From: Aestuariispira insulae
Lineage (GTDB): Bacteria; Pseudomonadota; Alphaproteobacteria; UBA8366; Aestuariispiraceae
Direction: 5' to 3'
Assembly (NCBI RefSeq): GCF_003385955.1
Contig: NZ_QRDW01000003.1
Coordinates: 1-64,000 of the forward strand
DNA: 64,000 nucleotides
Shown here: positions 17,412 through 26,342 of the stretch, one piece after another
How the letters are laid out: the number at the start of each line of letters is the position of its first letter
Numbering within the stretch: the first letter of the stretch is position 1
Translations under genes and position numbers: made by a program
Notes under the pieces: generated by a model
The model's input: the letters and a program-made list of their open reading frames with translations, nothing else
Databases searched by the model: none
Told to the model about the DNA's origin: nothing

Positions 17412-18101
17412 TCAGTTCTTTTTGAAACTGGCCAGCAATTCCCGCAACGAGTCAGAACTGCCGTTGCGGTATTTGCCGTTCAGGATGATGTCCTTTGGCT
17501 TGGCCCCGGCACCATAATAAGCCTGATTGTCATCTTCCGACGGCCAGATCACAGCCCCTTCGACCGAAGCACCGATAAAAGCGCCCTTCGCGGTCGAATA
17601 GGCCAAAACATCCGCATCCAGATTGGTGGTGGTCGAAGCTTCCATCCCCTCACCGATCGGGCCGGCGGCGGCACTGATATCACCGCCCAGGGTCACCTTG
17701 CGGTCCAGGATCGCGGAAAGTCCCTTGCCTGTCATCACGATCAGCATCACTTCGGAAGACTGCGCGCCGACCTGCAGGCCGAAACTGCCGGAACCGATAT
17801 TGTAAAAGGCCGGATAGCTCCACTGACCGTTATCCGCGCGCGCCAGCAGCACGCCGCTGCCGCCTTCGCCGCCAATCAAAAAGGCCCCTTTCAGCATTTC
17901 CGGCACGATGAAGACCGCCTTGGCGCGTTTCATATAATGCTCAACCTTTTCCCCATGGCGTTCGTGGCTGCGCATCCGCTCGACCGTGAATACGGCTTCC
18001 TGAACCAGTTCGTCGGCGTCGGTTTTACCATCCGCCAGGGCAGGAGCCACCATGCCGAGCCCCAATGCCAGGACCGTCACCAATGTCTTGATTGTTCGCA
18101 T
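17412..18101 (-). CDS. SYLF (Ysc84) domain lipid-binding protein, exported
   Basis: SYLF proteins bind phosphoinositides or other lipids; bacterial members are mostly exported and uncharacterised. The 229 residues have a clear signal peptide (MRTIKTLVTVLALGLGMVAPALA) and the family core: AKAVFIVPEMLKGAFLIGGE, GSGVLLAR, then PAFYNIGSGSFGLQVGAQS and a Gly/Ala-rich stretch ending YSTAKGAFIGASVEGA. It sits between cobO (38 bases upstream) and cobQ (immediately downstream), so it is almost certainly co-transcribed with cobalamin genes, an unexpected setting. A link to corrinoid handling in the envelope can only be guessed. Confidence 0.85.
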   Translation of the reverse strand: MRTIKTLVTVLALGLGMVAPALADGKTDADELVQEAVFTVERMRSHERHGEKVEHYMKRAKAVFIVPEMLKGAFLIGGEGGSGVLLARADNGQWSYPAFYNIGSGSFGLQVGAQSSEVMLIVMTGKGLSAILDRKVTLGGDISAAAGPIGEGMEASTTTNLDADVLAYSTAKGAFIGASVEGAVIWPSEDDNQAYYGAGAKPKDIILNGKYRNGSSDSLRELLASFKKN

Positions 18102-18139
18102 GATAATACTCCTTAACCCTTTCTTGTCTTTCGGTTCTG

Positions 18140-18763
18140 TTAAAATTCAATGCCTTCCTGGGCTTTGAAACCATTTCGGAAGTGATGCTTGATCTGGGTC
18201 ATCTCGGTCACCGTGTCGGCGATTTCAATGAGTTCTTCTTTGGCATTCCGGCCCGTTACCACCACATGCAGGTCCGACCGCTTATTTTTCAAAGTCTCAA
18301 TGACATTATCCAATGGGATATAGTCATAGCGCAGAACGATGTTCAGTTCGTCCAGGATCACCATGTCATATTGTTCGTCATTCATGGCATCCACGGCATA
18401 TTGCCAGGCCTGTTTGGCGGCGGTGACATCCCGCTCGCGGTCCTGGGTGTCCCAGGTGAAGCCTTCGCCCATGGCCTTCATCACACATTGCTCCGGGAAA
18501 TGTTCCAGAACCTTGCGCTCACCTGTTTCCCAGGCCCCTTTGACGAACTGCACAATGCAGATCTTCATGCCAGTGCCGATCGCGCGCGCCGCCAGGCCCA
18601 TAGCCGCCGTGGTCTTGCCTTTGCCCTTGCCGGTATGAACCATCAAGAGGCCACCTTCCTTGGTCTTGGTGGCGATCATCTTGTCACGAGCAGCCTTTTT
18701 CTTTGCCATTTTTTCGGCATGGCGCTCGTTGATTTCCTGTTCGGTCATACCCTCGGTTTTCAT
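18140..18763 (-). CDS. cobO: cob(I)yrinic acid a,c-diamide adenosyltransferase
   Basis: CobA/CobO/BtuR family: transfers the adenosyl group of ATP to the reduced corrinoid. The 207-residue protein has a charged N-terminal extension, the P-loop VHTGKGKGKTTAAMGLAARA (residues ~42-61), VQFVKGAWETGER, the Walker-B-like MVILDELNIVLRYDY and VVVTGRNAKEELIEIAD. Length is normal. First gene of the cobO-SYLF-cobQ operon. Confidence 0.96.
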   Translation of the reverse strand: MKTEGMTEQEINERHAEKMAKKKAARDKMIATKTKEGGLLMVHTGKGKGKTTAAMGLAARAIGTGMKICIVQFVKGAWETGERKVLEHFPEQCVMKAMGEGFTWDTQDRERDVTAAKQAWQYAVDAMNDEQYDMVILDELNIVLRYDYIPLDNVIETLKNKRSDLHVVVTGRNAKEELIEIADTVTEMTQIKHHFRNGFKAQEGIEF

Positions 18764-18959
18764 GGATACCCACCCTGTTCTCTGATTGGGAATAAAAGGA
18801 TTTTTCTGGAGCCCAGTCTAACGTGATTCGCCCTGTTCCTGGCAATGTCAAACCAAGCTTTCAATGAAGTTTATACCCGGATCGCCCAAGGCTATAATCC
18901 GGAATTGCGACCGAATTGTGACCAAGCCCGACGCGGCAGTGTCGCCGCCTGGATCCGAA

Positions 18960-19859
18960 TTAACGCGTCACATATGCCTGACGGCGTAGCAATGGCAGCA
19001 GCTCCGCTGCCAGTACGCTGAACAGGATAAGACTGACACCCGCCATCCCCCAGGCATCCAATCGTTCGCCCAGGAACCAGGCCCCGGCGATCGCTGCAAA
19101 AACCGCTTCCATGGATAACAGGATCGCCGCTGCGGCCGGGGTTGCGTGGCGCTGTCCCACCACCTGCAGCGAAAAACCGATCCCTACGGAAACGATGCCG
19201 GCATAAAGAATACCCTGATAGGTCATCATGATGCCCTGCCAATTGGGGTCCTCGAGCGCAAAAGCCGCGATAGTGGCCAGCAATGTACAGGTCGTGAACT
19301 GAACCCCCGCCAAAAGAATCGGCTGGCCTGTTTTCTGGACGGTAAAACCGACGGTCAAAACATGACCGGCCCAGAAACAGGCCGATGCAATCACCCATAA
19401 ATCACCGATATTCAATGCCGCCAGGTCGCCGCCACTCAAAAAATAGGTGCCAACCAAACAGCCAAAAGCCGATGGCCATGTCACCCAGTGAGGCAACCGG
19501 CGTAGGACCACCAGCGCCAGAACAGGCACCAACGGCACATAGAGCGCAGTCAGGAAGCTCGCATTGGTAACCGTTGTATAGATGATCCCAATCTGCTGGA
19601 GAATAGAGCCCAGGAACAAGAAACAACCGGCAGCCACCATGAACAGCCAGTCTTTTCCACTGATGCGACTGCCGCGCCGGGCATAGCGTTTGAATTCAGC
19701 ATAAGCGAGCGGCGCCACCACAAGCGCGCCCAGAAAAAACCGTGCCGCTGTGAATGTATGGGGCCCCACCGCATCCATCGCCACCTGCTGGACCACGAAA
19801 GTGGAGCCCCAGATGGCCGCCGCGACCAGCAGCGCAATATTGGCATGTAAACGGTTCAT
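18960..19859 (-). CDS. EamA-type DMT superfamily transporter
   Basis: Inner-membrane permease with about ten hydrophobic segments in two EamA repeats (LLVAAAIWGSTFVVQQVAMD at the start of the first; GIVSVGIGFSLQVVGQRHA in the second, with the typical EAVFAAIAGAWFLGE). Members export metabolites such as amino acids or nucleosides, substrate unknown here. The start is set at MNRLHANIALL (ATG 19857-19859), 299 residues; an ATG six codons upstream is possible. It stands alone, 196 bases from cobO, and that gap holds nothing recognisable. Confidence 0.88.
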   Translation of the reverse strand: MNRLHANIALLVAAAIWGSTFVVQQVAMDAVGPHTFTAARFFLGALVVAPLAYAEFKRYARRGSRISGKDWLFMVAAGCFLFLGSILQQIGIIYTTVTNASFLTALYVPLVPVLALVVLRRLPHWVTWPSAFGCLVGTYFLSGGDLAALNIGDLWVIASACFWAGHVLTVGFTVQKTGQPILLAGVQFTTCTLLATIAAFALEDPNWQGIMMTYQGILYAGIVSVGIGFSLQVVGQRHATPAAAAILLSMEAVFAAIAGAWFLGERLDAWGMAGVSLILFSVLAAELLPLLRRQAYVTR

Positions 19860-19996
19860 AACAGCAGCCTCCACCATCGTTTAGACCGGGTGGAAACAAG
19901 CCCCCAATACCGGTTGAAACGCCTTATTACACCCGCTAAGGTCCCTGCGGCAAGCCGTCTGTCCAGGCTCACTCGGTCCAGCTGCAAAGGGGGAAG

Positions 19997-20311
19997 ATGA
20001 CAATGAGCAAACCGCAACTGTTCATTTTGGAAATGCCGTTTATCGATCCGGCTATGGGGGACAGCCAGTGGTTTTGCGCCGATTGCGCCCTGATTGAGGG
20101 AGCTTTGACCCTAAACCCTCATTGGCAGGATGGCATTACGGTGAAACGGATCCCGTTTGAGAAACCCCGACGGGAGGTTGTTGACCTGTTGGGAGAGGAT
20201 AATCAATGGCTGCCTGTTCTCATCCGGGATGGGGAACCGCCACTGACCGATCCGGTTGCCATCGCCACCTGGCTGGCACAAACATATGGAGGCGCATCGC
20301 CCCATCCATAA
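19997..20311 (+). CDS. DUF3088 domain protein
   Basis: A 104-residue soluble protein with a thioredoxin/glutathione-S-transferase-like N-terminal look: FILEMPFIDPAMGDSQWFC, ADCALIEGAL, then VKRIPFEKPRREVVDLLGED and NQWLPVLI. This pattern is that of the DUF3088 family of unknown function; the CADC pair could be redox active. A strong AGGGGG site lies at 19987-19992; ATG 19997 and 20003 both fit. No functional partner nearby. Confidence 0.7.
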   Translation: MTMSKPQLFILEMPFIDPAMGDSQWFCADCALIEGALTLNPHWQDGITVKRIPFEKPRREVVDLLGEDNQWLPVLIRDGEPPLTDPVAIATWLAQTYGGASPHP

Positions 20312-20364
20312 ATCAGATCCCCCCATAAACAGGATGGGATTTCGGAAAGCCGCCTTTATTGTGA

Positions 20365-21018
20365 TCAGTCGAACAGTTCGATCGACCCTTCTTCCGCCGC
20401 TGGCCGGATACGCGGTGTGCGCACTTGCTCGGTCCGGGCGATGGAGCCTGCCGCTTCCTGACCGAGCCGCTGCAACTGCACACGCCCGCTGACCGGATAG
20501 TATTTAATGCGGCGTGCGCAATCCCCGCGCAGATCACTCGACACCACATCAAACCCTTCGTCATGAAGATAACGCTCAACAAAATCCGCGTTCTTATGGC
20601 CGACTTTGCTGGTGGTGTTCAGGACATTGCCGCCACCAAATACCTTGATTTCCAGGCGTCTGCGATCCCCACCTTTTTTCAAAATCTGGTTGATCAGCTG
20701 TTCCATGGCAAAATTGCCATATCTCAGTTCCGGCGACACAAGACTGCTCCAGGAAGACAGGTCCACATTATCTGTAGCCGGAAGCATGAAATGGTTCATG
20801 CCGCCCACCCCGATCAGCGGATCGCGGATGCAGGCGGCAACACACGATCCCAGGACGGTTGCCAGAACCTCGTCCTCACGACCGGACACATAGCAGTTTC
20901 CCTGATTCACCTTGATGATATGGAGACTGCTTGCCTTGTCGAAATAGCGATGGCCGGTAACCTGGCCGGTTTCCATCTCGGCATCGACCTCAATGAATGC
21001 TGAACTACTCACCGCCAT
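20365..21018 (-). CDS. cheD: chemoreceptor glutamine deamidase CheD
   Basis: Deamidates glutamines of chemoreceptors and can act with CheC in adaptation. The 217 residues include the signature VLGSCVAACIRDPLIGVGGM with catalytic Cys and the following His of NHFMLP, then KVFGGGNVLN and GHKNADFVERYL. The family core is ~160 residues; the C-terminal ~45 residues are an extension. Its ATG (21016-21018) overlaps the TAA of the pentapeptide gene (TAATG), so the two are translationally coupled. The rest of a chemotaxis operon is not adjacent; one chemoreceptor lies at 32477. Confidence 0.95.
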   Translation of the reverse strand: MAVSSSAFIEVDAEMETGQVTGHRYFDKASSLHIIKVNQGNCYVSGREDEVLATVLGSCVAACIRDPLIGVGGMNHFMLPATDNVDLSSWSSLVSPELRYGNFAMEQLINQILKKGGDRRRLEIKVFGGGNVLNTTSKVGHKNADFVERYLHDEGFDVVSSDLRGDCARRIKYYPVSGRVQLQRLGQEAAGSIARTEQVRTPRIRPAAEEGSIELFD

Positions 21019-22115
21019 TACACATCCACTTCCAAACCATCGATACCCAACGTGCCGGTCAGATCCGCACCTTGCAGGCGCGCGCCCTTGAGAAGAGCAC
21101 CGGTCAGATCCGCATTGGACAGATCCGCAGACCGAAGGTCGGCACCACTCAGATCCGCGCCACGCAAATCACAGCCGCTCAAATTGCATTTGATCAGTTG
21201 GGCGCCACTGAGGCTTACCCCATGGAGATCCGCGCCAGCCAAGGATGCCCCGCTCAACCGGCTTTTCGAGAGATCCAGGCGCGTCAGGTCCTGACCGTTC
21301 AGATTGACCGGCGCACCGGTTTCCTGGTCCAGCCAGTGGACATGAGCCTCCAGGGCGGTCCGCACCGTTTCATCCATCGGCAGATGCGCAATATCCTTGC
21401 GCAGCATTTCTTTCAGGCCCTCGGTATCCAGATCATCCAGGATCGCACCTTCCAGCTGGATCCCGTCCAGCTTGGCCCCCTCGATCACCACCCCGCGCAG
21501 GCTCGCCCCACTCAGATTGGCGCCGCTCAATACGGCATTGCGGCAATTGGCCTCCGCCAGGTGGGCGTTGCTCAGATCGGCATTTTCCAAATCCGCATCT
21601 TCCAGATCCGCCCCTTCAAAATTGACCCCGCTCAAATTCGAATTTTTGAGAGAGGCCCCTTTCAGATCCACACAAAGCGCATCCGCACCGGTGAGATCCG
21701 CCCCATCCAGGCAGGCATTGCGCAAATTTTGCGCGATCACTTCGGGCTCGCTTTCCCCACCTTCGGTCATTCTGAGCCCGCGCCGCATATTCGCACCCGT
21801 GAGATGAGCATCGGCCAGATTGACCGCAAACAGGACAGCGCCACGCAGATCCGCATCGGTGAGATCCGCACTGGTCAGATCCGCGCCCGTCAAATCGGCA
21901 GAGAAAAAATCGACACCGCGCAGATCCGCGCGTGACAGATTGGTTTCTTTCAGATTGCAGCTGGCAAAGCTGGCCCCCGCCAGGGCGCGGCCCGATAGAT
22001 CAGTGCCGGCCAGATCCTTGTTTGAGAAATCCGCGCAGGCCCCCTGCTGCGGATTTTCCAGCCACAGTGCATGCTCTTCAAGTGCTGATAACAGCTCTTG
22101 CTCGGTAAGATCCAT
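21018..22115 (-). CDS. pentapeptide-repeat protein
   Basis: 365 residues made mainly of A(D/N)LxG/S-type pentapeptides (ANLSGASLRG, ADLTSADLTDADLRGA), which fold as a right-handed quadrilateral beta helix. Two blocks are seen, about residues 25-225 and 275-360, separated by a helical linker around LDTEGLKEMLRKDIAHLP. The N-terminal MDLTEQELLSALEEHALWL and the linker segment ALEAHVHWLDQETGAP look like a repeated helical motif, each followed by a repeat block, so the protein may be an internal duplication. No signal peptide. It is coupled to cheD by a one-base overlap, which suggests a role near chemotaxis adaptation. Confidence 0.9.
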   Translation of the reverse strand: MDLTEQELLSALEEHALWLENPQQGACADFSNKDLAGTDLSGRALAGASFASCNLKETNLSRADLRGVDFFSADLTGADLTSADLTDADLRGAVLFAVNLADAHLTGANMRRGLRMTEGGESEPEVIAQNLRNACLDGADLTGADALCVDLKGASLKNSNLSGVNFEGADLEDADLENADLSNAHLAEANCRNAVLSGANLSGASLRGVVIEGAKLDGIQLEGAILDDLDTEGLKEMLRKDIAHLPMDETVRTALEAHVHWLDQETGAPVNLNGQDLTRLDLSKSRLSGASLAGADLHGVSLSGAQLIKCNLSGCDLRGADLSGADLRSADLSNADLTGALLKGARLQGADLTGTLGIDGLEVDV

Positions 22116-22278
22116 TCCGTCCCCTATGCAATAATCTTGCGCTCAGGTTTCGACCTTGTCACCAAACCTCGCTGCATGCCCATACAGCCACCGTTCAATT
22201 ATGGTCATCCGATGGTAAACAAGTTATGAATGCAGCTGAGCTTTTCCCGACCGGTCGCAGAATTCACGCAAACATCTT

Positions 22279-23712
22279 ATGATTGAAAAAATTATCAAGC
22301 AATTCTCCTTAAAGGGATACTCGGCGCGTAAGATGGCGGGGCTTGCATTTCTCAGTGCATTTCTGGTCACGATCCTGCAGGTCTATGCAAAGCCGTTCGA
22401 TCCCCCCCTGTCAGATGAGCTCGTTTATCTCACCAGCGGTGCATTGATTGCACAAAAGGGTGTTTTTTCCCTGGATGCCAAATCATTGGAAACCCCACAA
22501 AAAACACCGGCCCCGAACCATTTTTTCATGCCCGGTACCGCCTTCATTTATGCAGTCATTCAGGCCGCCGACCCGGAATTCGCCCAATTCAGCCAATGTG
22601 CCGCCCTGCACCAGACCGGTATGCCCGAATGCCAGTCCCCGGGCTGGCTGATCCATACGGTTCAGAGCCTTGTGATCGCCCTTGCGGTCTTCGCCGCCTG
22701 GCAAGCCACCGTGAACATCACCGGCAGCCAGGCAACGGCTTGGCTGTTCCTGATCATCATCCTGGCCAGCGGGCGATTTGCGCATTACGCGCGCCAGTTT
22801 CTGTCCGACGGTTTTTTCCTGCTCGCCATGTCCCTATGCGCCCATTGGGCAGTCAGCTTCTGGAAAAGTCCCTCTTGGAGGCTGGCGGCAGCATTGGCCC
22901 TGACACTGGCATTCGGCAGCTATATCCGACCGACCATGCTGTATCTATTCTACCTCCTGATGGCCTGTGCGGTCTTCTGGTGGCTCATTCAGTCCCTGCG
23001 CCCGCGCCTCAACCGGATTAGCGTCGCCCAGATCGCCATGCTCGGTGGTCTCTTTGGCCTGCTGATCCTGCCCTGGATGCTGAGGACTCATCAGCTGACC
23101 GGTCAGTTTGCCCTGACCGATGGCTATGCAGGCTATATCCTGGTACAGCGCCTGGCCTATAACATGATGACGATCCAGGAATGGCTGGCCGCCTGGATCT
23201 ATTGGCTGCCCGATTTCGGCGATAATTTGGCCGCGCGCCTGTTTCCGACGGAAGCCTACCAGCGCCTGTCCCTGGTAGAGCCGACCGGTTTCTATTCCGT
23301 CGGCAACCGGGCATTCCAGCAGGACATGATCCGGCAGGCCGGTGGGTGGGAACATCTGTTTCCCTTCCTGTTGGCAAAAATGCAGAATGAAATCACCACA
23401 CATATCCTGGTGACTTTTCCTTTGCTGCTGCAGGGCATGTGGGTTGGGAAACTCGTGGGCTTTGCCTGTTTCCTGCTGTCGGTGCCAGCCCTGTTCATCC
23501 TGCACCGGCGCGGCCAGCTTTTTACCTTCGCGGTTTTTGCCCTCGGCCCGGTGTTTCTGTTGGGGCTGCATGCTTTTGTCTCGGTCAACCTGCCACGCTA
23601 TAACCTGGCGCTGCTGCTGGTCATGGCCATGGGCGCAGCCATCACCTTGGCCGCCATCGGCCAAAGCATAAGGCGGCACCTGCCCGGGAGACAGAAACCC
23701 CAAGCCGATTGA
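22279..23712 (+). CDS. GT-C-type membrane glycosyltransferase-like protein
   Basis: 477 residues with about ten to twelve membrane segments. The N-terminal loop after the first segment has KPFDPPLSDELVYLTSGALI, the acidic loop typical of GT-C (PMT/ArnT/GT39-like) transferases that use polyprenyl-phosphate sugars, followed by PNHFFMPGTAFIYAVIQAA. The HYARQFLSDGFFLLAMSL segment also matches these enzymes. The C-terminus ends in a basic tail (RRHLPGRQKP). No glycan gene cluster surrounds it. Donor and acceptor are unknown. Confidence 0.65.
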   Translation: MIEKIIKQFSLKGYSARKMAGLAFLSAFLVTILQVYAKPFDPPLSDELVYLTSGALIAQKGVFSLDAKSLETPQKTPAPNHFFMPGTAFIYAVIQAADPEFAQFSQCAALHQTGMPECQSPGWLIHTVQSLVIALAVFAAWQATVNITGSQATAWLFLIIILASGRFAHYARQFLSDGFFLLAMSLCAHWAVSFWKSPSWRLAAALALTLAFGSYIRPTMLYLFYLLMACAVFWWLIQSLRPRLNRISVAQIAMLGGLFGLLILPWMLRTHQLTGQFALTDGYAGYILVQRLAYNMMTIQEWLAAWIYWLPDFGDNLAARLFPTEAYQRLSLVEPTGFYSVGNRAFQQDMIRQAGGWEHLFPFLLAKMQNEITTHILVTFPLLLQGMWVGKLVGFACFLLSVPALFILHRRGQLFTFAVFALGPVFLLGLHAFVSVNLPRYNLALLLVMAMGAAITLAAIGQSIRRHLPGRQKPQAD

Positions 23713-23737
23713 CGATCAGTTTTTCATTGGAAAGCGT

Positions 23738-23811
23738 TGGAGCGGGTGAAGGGAATCGAACCCTCGTCTTAAGCTTGGGAAGCTTCTGCTCTACCATTGA
23801 GCTACACCCGC
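23738..23811 (-). tRNA. tRNA-Gly (CCC anticodon)
   Basis: The minus strand gives a complete cloverleaf: acceptor GCGGGTG/CACCCGC, D arm GCTC..GAGC, anticodon loop TTCCCAA with anticodon CCC, T arm with GGGTTCGATTCCC, discriminator T and an encoded CCA (23738-23740). It decodes GGG. Confidence 0.96.
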
Positions 23812-23860
23812 GCAACAAGTGGGTTATTACACAGCCGCACGGGGCACTCAAGCCCCCGCG

Positions 23861-24964
23861 TTATTCCGGATTGCAGATATTTTTCAAGGCCTGCCATTCC
23901 GTCTCATTCAACGCCTGCCCGCCCCCCATCGATGACTCACGGATCACCGCCAGCCGCTCGGATGTGGCCGGATGAGAGGAAGCCCAGACAAGATATTCGT
24001 CGATATTTCCGGATTCGCCAGACAAGCGCGTCAACAGATCACCCAGCGGCGCCGGGTCGAAGCCCGCCTCCGTCATGCGCTCAATGGCATAATCGTCGGC
24101 GGCCCGTTCCTTATCCCGGCCATAGGCGGAATTGAGCGCGGTTTCTCCCACACCCACCAAAAGCGCGCCGCCCGTCACATCCCCAAGGACCAAGCCCAGC
24201 AGCAGGGAGGTTGCCGAGGTTTCAATCACGTTGGACATGACATGGCGTTCCTGAACATGCCCCAATTCATGGGCCAGCACGCCCGCAACACCGTTCGGAC
24301 CGTCAGCCAGATCAAGCAATCCACGCAAGATGAGGATGCGCTCGCCGGGCAAAGCAAAGGCATTTGGCACTTTTGTATCCACCACCTTGACCGAAAGTTG
24401 GCTGCGATCCCCATAGCCGCCCGTTAAAGAGGCCAGCAATTTTTCCAGCGCCTGATCCCCTGCCGGTGTGGAACAGGTCATTTGTCCCAGCGGTTTCTTC
24501 TCAAGTTTTGAAAGCCCGGTCAGGATCTGTTCTTCCGCCGTGTTGCCGAATTTGCGCTCCCATTCCATGGGCACGAAACCGGCGATCACCCCGGACAGAG
24601 CCGGAATAACGAATAGGAACAAGCCGGTGATAGAGAGGATCGCTGCCGACCCCCAGAAAGCATAACCACGCCACCAGCCCTTTTCCCGTTCAGGTTTGAT
24701 CGCGAGATTGGGACAACGCCCTAGAACTTGGTCACGGTCGAGACTGTCGCTGACCAGAAGCCTGGCACCGGGTTCATGCCCGAGCGCCAGACGAATCCGG
24801 CCATCATCGCCCGGCATGTTTACTTGGCGGATTTGATCCAACGGCCAGCGGGCCAATTCCGCACCGCCATCCATCGCGACAATCCGCAACTGTTCAATAT
24901 CCCAATGCAGTTCCACCACATGGGAAGCCGTTGTTTTGCCGTCCTGAAACCGGGCCTGCCCCAT
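23861..24964 (-). CDS. M48-family metalloprotease with N-terminal PH-like domain
   Basis: 367 residues. Residues 1-90 form a DUF7092/PH-like domain (VELHWDIEQLRIVAMDGG, WPLDQIRQVNMPG), followed by a membrane segment (about 105-130) and an M48 peptidase domain with the zinc motif HELGHVQERH (His232, Glu233, His236) and the downstream third-ligand region RDKERAADDYAIERM. Such proteases degrade or process envelope proteins. It begins 2 bases after the stop of a DUF898 gene, the last of a three-gene operon; substrates are likely membrane proteins, possibly its operon partners. Confidence 0.9.
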   Translation of the reverse strand: MGQARFQDGKTTASHVVELHWDIEQLRIVAMDGGAELARWPLDQIRQVNMPGDDGRIRLALGHEPGARLLVSDSLDRDQVLGRCPNLAIKPEREKGWWRGYAFWGSAAILSITGLFLFVIPALSGVIAGFVPMEWERKFGNTAEEQILTGLSKLEKKPLGQMTCSTPAGDQALEKLLASLTGGYGDRSQLSVKVVDTKVPNAFALPGERILILRGLLDLADGPNGVAGVLAHELGHVQERHVMSNVIETSATSLLLGLVLGDVTGGALLVGVGETALNSAYGRDKERAADDYAIERMTEAGFDPAPLGDLLTRLSGESGNIDEYLVWASSHPATSERLAVIRESSMGGGQALNETEWQALKNICNPE

Positions 24965-24966
24965 CG

Positions 24967-26232
24967 TTAGAAACTCCCTACATCCAGTGCATCGGCAAGG
25001 CCTTCACCATAGCGCGGTGCGGATTGGTTACCAGCCAATATTGCTTCCAACCGCTCGGACTGTGCGATTTTCAATCCCGGTATTACTGTTTCCAACAAAG
25101 AGGACAAAAAAATCGATTTCGCAGCCGCGGTCGCCAGCATTGTTGCCAGAATGCCCGCCGGCAGAAGCCATTGCATCATATTCAAGAGCACAAAAATAAC
25201 CCCTTCCGCATTGGCGATGCCATCGAGGCTGATCATGCCTACCGTGAACAGCAAACCGATGGCCATGACACCGGCCAGCGTGACCAGGAAAACCAGCCCT
25301 CCCGTCAATGTGGCGATAAACCCGGAAAGCACAACCTTGCCCGTTTGGAAACGGGCATAAATCCGATGTTTATTAAGACGAGTTTCGGAGGCCACTAGTT
25401 TGAAGACACTCAGTCGGAAAGCAATAAAGGCAACCGGAATGACCAGGAAGAGCAAAAAGACCACCGGCCCGGTCGCAGCAGCCGGTTCCCGGCCGGACGA
25501 GAGAGACGCCAAGAGAGCCGTATATATCAGCCCCAGCAGCAGCAGCAGCCCGTAAAACAGGATATAACGAACCAGAATGTCAACACCCCGGACCCGGCAG
25601 GAAAAGCGGGCCTGCCCCAAACGTGCATTATTCAAGATCTGGCGGTTTTGCCAGGCCAGCATCCAGGGGTAGGCCAGGCCCAAGCTGGCCAGGGTCGCCA
25701 TTCCCCAGAGCAGGCTTTTAGCCGCATATTCCACGGGGCTGCCCGCCAGTGAGAAATGAACCGAGCGCCAGGATGTTCTGGAAAGCTGATACCGGCGCAT
25801 GCGGTAAAAAGCCAAACTCACCAGGCCGAACAAAACCAAGAAATAGACCGCGCTATTGATCAAGCTGGAAGCACCGCTTAAATCCGCCGCTCCAATCCAT
25901 CTGCTGATCAGAAGATGAATGATCCCGAGCGGCAGCAAAACCGCAAGGGCGATCAAAAACCCGACGAAAAGTTCCTTGGCGGTGCCGTGATATTGGAAGG
26001 GATCTCCTCCATAGAGCACCCGACCCCAGAGATGGCGGCGCAAGCCGGTTTTGGCCCAGAACCGATATATGCCCAAGGTCAAAAAAGTCAGCAACGCATA
26101 TTTCAGCAACATTCCAAACAGCGTGCCGCCACTCACCATCGCTGAAAAACGGCCGCCATTTCCACTGTCTGAGCGGTTGCCGCTATGCTGTGGTCTACCC
26201 GCCAACACACGTTCATCATATGTAAGTGCCAT
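24967..26232 (-). CDS. DUF898 (YjgN-like) membrane protein, copy 1
   Basis: 421 residues with about ten membrane segments. The DUF898 hallmarks are present: RFWAKTGLRRHLWGRVLYGG, FQYHGTAKELFVGFLIALAV, RMRRYQLSRTSWRSVHFSLA and AYPWMLAWQNRQILNNARLG. It closely resembles the next gene upstream, including the C-terminal tail YGEGLADALDVGSF. ATG at 26230-26232 is used; a TTG one codon upstream is less likely. The family has no established function. It is tightly linked to the M48 protease. Confidence 0.9.
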   Translation of the reverse strand: MALTYDERVLAGRPQHSGNRSDSGNGGRFSAMVSGGTLFGMLLKYALLTFLTLGIYRFWAKTGLRRHLWGRVLYGGDPFQYHGTAKELFVGFLIALAVLLPLGIIHLLISRWIGAADLSGASSLINSAVYFLVLFGLVSLAFYRMRRYQLSRTSWRSVHFSLAGSPVEYAAKSLLWGMATLASLGLAYPWMLAWQNRQILNNARLGQARFSCRVRGVDILVRYILFYGLLLLLGLIYTALLASLSSGREPAAATGPVVFLLFLVIPVAFIAFRLSVFKLVASETRLNKHRIYARFQTGKVVLSGFIATLTGGLVFLVTLAGVMAIGLLFTVGMISLDGIANAEGVIFVLLNMMQWLLPAGILATMLATAAAKSIFLSSLLETVIPGLKIAQSERLEAILAGNQSAPRYGEGLADALDVGSF

Positions 26233-26342
26233 CAAACGATCCCCATCCCGGAACGGGTTCCCCTCATCAACGACAACCCTTCCACCCCACGAAGAGGCGG
26301 AAGGGTCAATCTCGGTCTTTCATTCTGACTAAAAGAACTTTT

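Noticed and set aside
20997-21935. Plus-strand 312-residue ORF rich in Q-I-R repeats
   Set aside because: It is the antisense image of the pentapeptide repeats; the repeat pattern is inherited from the real gene.
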